Below, one piece after another: positions 57,606 to 64,000 of a stretch of 64,000 nt of DNA. Numbering within the stretch: the stretch's first letter is position 1; each line of letters begins with the position of its first letter. This DNA is from Megalobrama amblycephala (taxonomy: Eukaryota; Chordata; Actinopteri; Cypriniformes; Xenocyprididae), in the NCBI RefSeq assembly GCF_018812025.1, contig NC_063045.1:48552691-48616690 (forward strand). The letters are read 5' to 3'. Under the pieces are notes generated by a model that was not told the origin of the DNA, ran no database searches, and saw nothing but the letters and a program-made list of their open reading frames with translations. Both the position numbers and the translations under genes were made by a program.

Positions 57606-59300
57606 TGACTTTTGTAACCCACAAGAGCTGCAAGATAAATGGAGAAAACATGCATGGTGCCAGACCTTTGCTCATCCTTCTGTTCTTCTGTTTCAGGCTC
57701 TTTTCTTGTTTGCGCGAGTAAACATTTCTGGCAATGGCTGCTCCAGATTACCGAGTCCCTCTAAAGATTAAGTGAAAATCACCAGAGAGGATCTCAGTGC
57801 CACTGAAACACACACACACACACACACTGAGGATACAGTGGAGTTAATTACTTGCCATGGATAAAGGCAAAAGCAAGATAAAACGAATGAGAAAGTGATG
57901 GAGAGGTGGTGAGGGAGGGAGAGAAGAAGTGATGATGCTCCCAGACATTTGTTCCATCATTTTGCTAACAGCCTGATCGATAGCATGTCAATGTGTCTTG
58001 TAACAGCATAACCTTAGACGTGTCCTTATTCATTTACGTGGCAGAGCAATCAGCTACAACATGGTACTGGGCACACAAACACAGAATCTGATATAATAAA
58101 CATTGAAATAATCAGGTTCTGTTATCCACCAAGTTAATACCACTGTTTTCACCTCAACCTAACAAACACAGCATGTCTCTGCAATGCTGCTTGGTCTCCT
58201 TGCTGGAAAAACCAGGTCAGAGCTGTCTAACTGTGTCCTAACCAGACACTAAAGTCGTGCAGTATACCAGTACTAAAAAAGTACTGCAGTACCATCGTCA
58301 TTTTGCAAATTTCAGTATCTGACCCAGGCAACACTGTGCTGTTCTTCAGCACGGTTTGTAATTGGGGTGTACTGTAATACTTGAATGTTCAAAAACTATT
58401 TATATATTAAATAAAATTATTTTTCACACATTTTATATTGTTGCAGCACCTCTCTTTCCAGTCTGTCATTAACACTGTTAAGTTCCTGTCTCTATGAAGC
58501 CCCTCCTTCTGAAGAGCAATGTGCTCTGATTGGTCGGCTGGATTAGTGTGTTGTCATTGGTCAGCCGCATTTGCATGTTTCGGAAATGTCTCGCCCAGTA
58601 CCATAACTGTGAGTTTCACTACTAAAGCAACTCAAAGCCTTGCCGCCTTTATTTTGCAAATGCCTTGAGCGGGAATTATTTAAATAAGTAAATATTGTGA
58701 CGCGTACGTTCCCGGAAGAAAACTCACAATTACAGTTAAGGCGTTTCAGGAGAGTTCAGAAACAGTGAAGTGGACTTTGTGTTTTGTAATTTTGCAGAAC
58801 TTTTTCAAGCTCAAACAACATTAAAAACTAAAGAAAGAACAAACAAACACAAAAACATGCTTTAAAAAATGCATTTAACTCCATTCTGGTTTTCAGTGAA
58901 GTGCTCAGCTGTGACCCGTAAGAGCCATCGGTGGTTTAGTACCGCTAACTGAAAACACAGCACATGTTCCCCTTAGAGAGTCATGAAACCATCAACCCAG
59001 GAGGGAGAGAGTCTTCCTCAGATCCTCAATGGACAGCCCATAAACGTATTGATTGGCAGTTAGCTGTTAACATTGATATGTTTCTAATGATGTCCTCTGT
59101 GACTCCATCACCTCTTCAGCTCATTGGCTTAGATGCTAATGCTTACCCATGCAGAACTGCTAGTGGATAAGTGGTGGCTAACGTACTTATTTATACATGT
59201 AGATAAAACTAGCGAAGCAGTTAAAGAATCAAAATAGTTAAGCAACTAAATTTTTCTGGCACAGGTCGTTATCATGGAGGCTTGTTTTTGCAATGGTAAT
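57606..59300. other. No gene seen; short (CA)n near 57809
   Basis: Low-copy DNA. GTACTAAAAAAGTACTGCAGTACC near 58273 and TTTAGTACCGCTAAC near 58935 could mark a small element, but I cannot define it. Confidence 0.45.
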
Positions 59301-61390
59301 TCTGTTTTATTTTCTCAGAACTATGAGTTTATATCTCACAATTCAGACTTTTTTTCTCACAATATTTTACGTCTCGCAATTTTAACCCTTTCTTCTCAGA
59401 ATTCGGAGTTTACATCTCACAATTTTGACTTTTTTTAACTTTTTTTTTTTTTGTCACAGTTCTGTTTATTTGTTTCTGCCACAAACTAAAAAATTAGTTT
59501 AGGCTACATCTTGAAATTTTAACCTTTTTCTTCAGAATTCTGAGTTTACATCTCATAGTTTTAACCTTTCTTTTTCTCAGAATTCTGAGTTTACGTCTTG
59601 CCATTTTGAAATTTTTTACTCAGAATTCTGAGTTTACATCTCACAATTTTAACCTTTTTTCCCTCAGAATTCTGAGTTTACATCTCATAATTTTAACCTT
59701 TCTTTTTCTCAGAATTCTGAGTTTACGTCTTGCAATTTTGAAATTTTTTACTCAGAATTCTGAGTTTACATCTCACAATTTTAACCTTTTTTCCCTCAGA
59801 ATTCTGAGTTTACATCTCATAATTTTTAACCTTTTTTCTCGGAATGATGAGTTTACATCTCACAATTTTTACTTTTTTTCTCAGAATTCTAAGTTTACAT
59901 CTCACAATTTTAACCTTTTATCCCTCAGAATTCTGAGTTTACTTCTCATAATTTTAACCTTTTTTCCCTCAGAATTCTGAGTTTACATCTCATAATTTTG
60001 ACTTTTTCCCCCCTTAGAATTACGAGTTTACATCTTGCAATTTTAACCTTTTTTCTCGGAATTATGAGTTTACATCCCATAATTTTTAACCTTTTTTCTC
60101 GGAATGATAAGTTTACATCTCACAATTTTGACTTTTTCTTCTCAGAATTCTAAGTTTACATCTCACAATTTTAACCTTTTATCCCTCAGAATTCTGAGTT
60201 TACTTCTCATAATTTTAACCTTTTTTCCCTCAGAATTCTGAGTTTACATCTCATAATTTTGACTTTTTCCCCCCTTAGAATTATGAGTTTACATCTTGCA
60301 ATTTTTAACCTTTTTTCTCGGAATTATGAGTTTACATCTCACAATTTTGACTTTTTTTCTCAGAATTCTAAGTTTACATCTCACAATTTTAACCTTTTTT
60401 CCCTCAGAATTCTGAGTTTACTTCTCATAATTTTGACTTTTTTCCCCCTTAGAATTACGAGTTTACATTTTGCAATTTTAACCTTTTTTCTCGGAATTAT
60501 GAGTTTACATCTCACAATTTTTAACCTTTTTTCTCGGAATGATGAGTTTACATCTCACAATTTTGACTTTTTTTCTCAGAATTCTGAGTTTACATCTCAC
60601 AATTTTAACCTTTTTTCCCTCAGAATTCTGAGTTTACATCTCATAATTTTGACTTTTTTCCCCCTTAGAATTATGAGTTTACATCTTGCAATTTTAACCT
60701 GAGTTTACATGTCACAGTTCTGTTTATTTGTTTCTGCCACAAAGTAAAAAATTAAAAAAAATTTCCTTAGAATTGCTAGAAAAAAAATCAGAATTGTGAA
60801 TAAAAAGTTCCAATTACAATTTTACAATTTTAGTTTTTCATTTAATGGCAGAAAAACGAGCTTCCATATGAAGAGTTCAGATGCAAAAGCTGCTAAATGC
60901 CACCTCAGAACTGCGAGTTTATATCTCACAATACAGATTTTGTTTTTTTTTCACAATATTGAGTTTACATCTTGCAATTTTAACCTTTTTTCTCAGAATT
61001 CTGAGTTTACATCTCACAATTTTAACCTTTTTCTTTCTGAATTCTGAGTTTACATATCGCAATTTTGACTTTTTTCCTCAGAATTCTGAGTTTACATGTC
61101 ACAATGTTCTGTTTATTTGTTTCTGCTACAAAGTAGCAGAAAAAGGCAGTTGCTAATTTGATCTCACAATTATGATTTTTCTTCTCAGATTGCGAGTTTA
61201 TGTCTTACAATTCTGAGTTTTTTCCACAGAATCGCTAGAAAAAAATCAGAATTGTGAGATATAAAGTCATAATTGTGAGAATTGTGAATAAAAAGTTCCA
61301 ATTACCATTTTAGTTTTTCATTCAGTGGAGGAAACAAGCGTCCATATGAAGAGTTCAGATGCAAAAGCCGCTATATAAATGCCACCTCCT
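59301..61390. repeat. Minisatellite of about 40-bp units, with higher-order structure
   Basis: Diverged units of the form CAGAATTCTGAGTTTACATC, TCACAATTTTAACC, then poly(T). The block TTTGACTTTTTCCCCCCTTAG recurs near 59998, 60258, 60434 and 60650, so units are grouped. A CTGTTTATTTGTTTCTGC block recurs near 59460, 60719 and 61106. A CTAGAAAAAAATCAGAATTG to ATGCAAAAGC block occurs twice (60775-60905 and 61225-61390). Most units contain an EcoRI site. Phe/Ser/Leu/Asn-rich frames are by-products. Confidence 0.9.
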
Positions 61391-62958
61391 TCAGAAATGA
61401 GATAATGATATTGAGCGAATGCTCTCCGCGCATTCATTCATCAAATACTTTTGCTTCAAACCCATTAAATCCCAGCGTCAGCCCATTCAGAAATACTGGT
61501 TCACTGGCAGAAACCACTAAACGCCACTTCCCTTTGTCAGCAAAACCTTCTTAGTCCACACAAGAACCAATCAGAAGACTCAAATCGAATCATATGATTT
61601 CAAGATGAATGACAGTGTGCCGGCATTCAATTGCTGAGCTGCAAGTTTTTAATCACGTTTTATCCATCGTTACAGTGGCAATGACAGGATTTCGTGAGTA
61701 GCATTTTACAACAAGACATTTTACTATGTCTTGTTGTCCAAACAGGTAGTCAAGGTTTTTGCAAAAAAAAGTACCCATGGACTTAGCTAGTTTCGCAGCA
61801 AAAGACAGCAAATTTGTTAAATAACAATTAATTGACTAAAGTGACATTTTTGAAAATAAGGCATTTCAATAACTGACTAATAACCTTTTCACTGCCATTA
61901 AAGTGAAACTACTGAACCTAAACACAGGAGACTGATAAAAAATGCTCATTTATAAGAAAAGATGTCAGATGGACTTAGAGGTTTTTGCAATGGAACTCTT
62001 CATACTATAAGTTATCAATGACAAATCTGATTAGTATAATCGCTCATAGTTTTATAACAGCAAATATAGCTTGAATAGCTGATTCCAGCTTAGCGTTTTT
62101 CCACAGAATATAACCCAATCACTCTTTCCTCTAGATGAATAAATGCAGTTCACGTTCAGCACACAGGCTCCATATACGCAGGTGTCTGAATATGTCCCTC
62201 AGTTCCAGAAAAAGAGTCCAGAGTTGAGACAGAGAGGGGACGTTTTATGTAAAGCTGCTTTGTTTTATGCAGGATGAGGGTAGTGCTCTGTGGGTCCTTC
62301 TGAATAATGCAGAGACAGGCTGAGCCCTCTGGTCTGTCATGGAAAGGCATGGGGGGATGTGATTAAAGATTTATACACTCTGGGCCACTGGAGAAAGTCC
62401 ACCCTGAGGTCTAACTCGGCTGAGGTCCTTTGTACCCCTGTCAGTAGGGTCATATATGTCCTATGAAGAAGACAAAGAGGACAGGGGCCCTGAATAATAC
62501 AGATGTGAGGCACTGAAGTGACCAATCGCATCAGAACTTTCCCCCAAGAGTCTGGGTCAAGAATGGTTCTAGTGTGGGTTTAATTTAAAAGTGCGCCAAG
62601 TCATTTTTTCTTCTAGTTTTTCCCAGAAATATATGAGAAGTGTTTCCACAAATTTGGTAAATATGGTAGAAGACTAATATCCGTGGCCTTTTTATGCTAC
62701 AGTATGTCAAGAACAACAGGTTATTTTGTTGCAGTATAATTGAAAATAGGCGAAAAATGGCATTTGCAATTAAAAACGTTTGTTTTAGCGTAATGAGGCA
62801 TCCACATCCATTGGTGTCAATAAAAGTGTAAGACTTTTACACTTTTATAGCCGTCGCTATAGTGAGCAAAAGGTGGTGATGATTCTAGGGGGGCCCACGA
62901 TTTCAAGGGGGCCCAAAGCAACGACCTGCACCGTGGCCCTGGATACCACACCTACGAC
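61391..62958. other. No gene seen
   Basis: Low-copy DNA. A small palindrome, TAAAAGTGTAAG with TTACACTTTTA, lies at 62821-62848. Minus-strand frames at 62156-62531 lack support. Confidence 0.45.
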
Positions 62959-62968
62959 CCTGTGTGTA

Positions 62969-63044
<76 letters not shown>
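62959..63044. repeat. (TG)n(TA)n microsatellite
   Basis: About 12 TG units followed by about 30 TA units. Confidence 0.97.
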
Positions 63045-63048
<4 letters not shown>

Positions 63049-63654
63049 AGAGAGGTTTCAGGAGGGGATTGGTCTGGGGATTTGTTTTTAATGATCCTAC
63101 AAGTTTAAACCATCGATTAAACCATCAAAATATGAGGAAAATATTTTATATTTTTAAATGTTTTAAATATGAGGGAAGAACGAAAAAACAACTTGGTTAA
63201 GGTATTTATCTTACAAAATCATTTGGCAAAAAAAGGGTCAAATACAAGAAATCCTTAATAGAAATGTATAGAAAAACAAAAAGCTCTCAGGAAAAAGCAT
63301 ATATTGACTACAACATAATCAGTTATTAATATTTTGTTGGTTCTCTGTTGTTTTTGCATGTGTTCATAACTTCTATGTATGACAGCCTGGCCAAAAGTTA
63401 TATCCCCATAATTTGGCATGTTTCAATGTGTTATCACAAATAAAAAAATGCACAAATACACAATATATATATCAGTTGTTTAACTAACCATTTTTTGTAG
63501 CTTTCCTTTTCTATCTGTCATATATTTCTTTATCTCTTCCTTTTCTTGCTGTTTTTCTTAGGGATGTACCAAAGATTTTGGGCTGAAAATGGCATTTTAT
63601 GACATTTATATTTAAAAAAAAATGCTTAAAATCATGGCTGAAAATGTGCCCAGA
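63045..63654. other. No gene seen
   Basis: AT-rich DNA without supported features. Confidence 0.5.
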
Positions 63655-63775
63655 AACTAACAAAAATGACAAAAGCACATAACAAAATGATTAAAACTTA
63701 AACTAAAATGAAAATATAAAAATAAAAGCAAATTTAAAATTTTTATATATAGTAAATAATACTAAAATAACACTG
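63655..63775. repeat. ACTAAAACT-family fragment
   Basis: Shares AGCACATAACAAAATGATTA, AAACTTAAACTAAAATGAAA and TACTAAAATAACACTG with the right part of 41011-42083. Confidence 0.6.
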
Positions 63776-64000
63776 CCTTCAACATTGTCACTGCAAATTC
63801 TGTTAATATTTGCACTTATTATTATTATTATATGCTTTGATCGGCATAAAGATTTTTTTTTTTTTTTGTTTTTGCAGTGCAGTGGATGGTGCAACAAACA
63901 GTAAAGCTTAACTCGAACGCTATAGGATGAGTAAAGAAGTATTTTTGACTGAAGCTGGTGTACCAAGCAAGTATTGCTAATAAAACAGTAGCAAATGAAG

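Noticed and set aside
59606..61156. Phe/Ser/Leu/Asn-rich frames up to 147 codons
   Set aside because: Translation of the minisatellite; frames change wherever unit length changes.

Overview
The window is nuclear DNA of a teleost fish, most likely a cyprinid (carp, goldfish or zebrafish relative). The evidence is the repeat content: a 5S-rRNA-headed SINE with the common fish 3' tail, a chromodomain Ty3/Gypsy element, Tc1-type and L1-type remnants, many TTAA-flanked fold-back elements, hAT-type hairpins, and long (TA)n, (CTAT)n, (GATA)n and (CA)n tracts. There is no bacterial-type gene organisation, and most open frames are chance frames in repeats. I found no complete host gene. Two candidate host exons stand out: a 209-bp open exon with good splice sites on the minus strand (18572-18780), and a short ATG-bearing exon end with a consensus donor on the plus strand (32772-32784). 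If both are real, the window holds intron or flank of two different genes.

Layout. 1-2 kb: the end of a TTAA element, an older repeat and an L1-like 3' end. 2-6.6 kb: three copies of an AT-rich palindromic family with CCCACATGG ends, a THAP-type remnant and a fold-back fragment. 7.06-12.22 kb: a Ty3/Gypsy chromovirus on the minus strand with both LTRs and a target duplication, inserted into an older repeat and disabled by stops, a frameshift and a 5' LTR deletion. 13.6-19.5 kb: small repeats, an 83-bp minisatellite and the candidate exon. 19.8-21.2 kb: a TTAA element with a THAP-like frame. 22-23.5 kb: a dead Tc1 element. 25.3-27.1 kb: a TTAA element, then a 5S-type SINE split by another fold-back element. 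29.8-30.8 kb: a 0.94-kb palindrome. 32.8 kb: the candidate first exon. 33.9-35.7 kb: a fold-back element carrying two later insertions. 40.2-42.1 kb: an uninterrupted relative of it, then a three-layer nest. 43.1-45.1 kb: a fold-back element carrying a captured coding exon. 47.9 kb: a hAT-type palindrome with a perfect 8-bp duplication. 51.7-52.8 kb: a TTAA element inside a Tc1-like fragment. 59.3-61.4 kb: a minisatellite of roughly 40-bp units. The rest is low-copy DNA in which I see no genes.

The unifying theme is fold-back DNA transposons. At least nine elements or fragments carry TTAA next to AGG or AGGG termini, and two contain THAP-type sequence. TTAA duplication plus a THAP domain is the known signature of the Kolobok/T2 superfamily, so I infer they are mostly non-autonomous Kolobok-like elements. 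Nests and paired copies within this one window let several insertions be checked against an uninterrupted copy.
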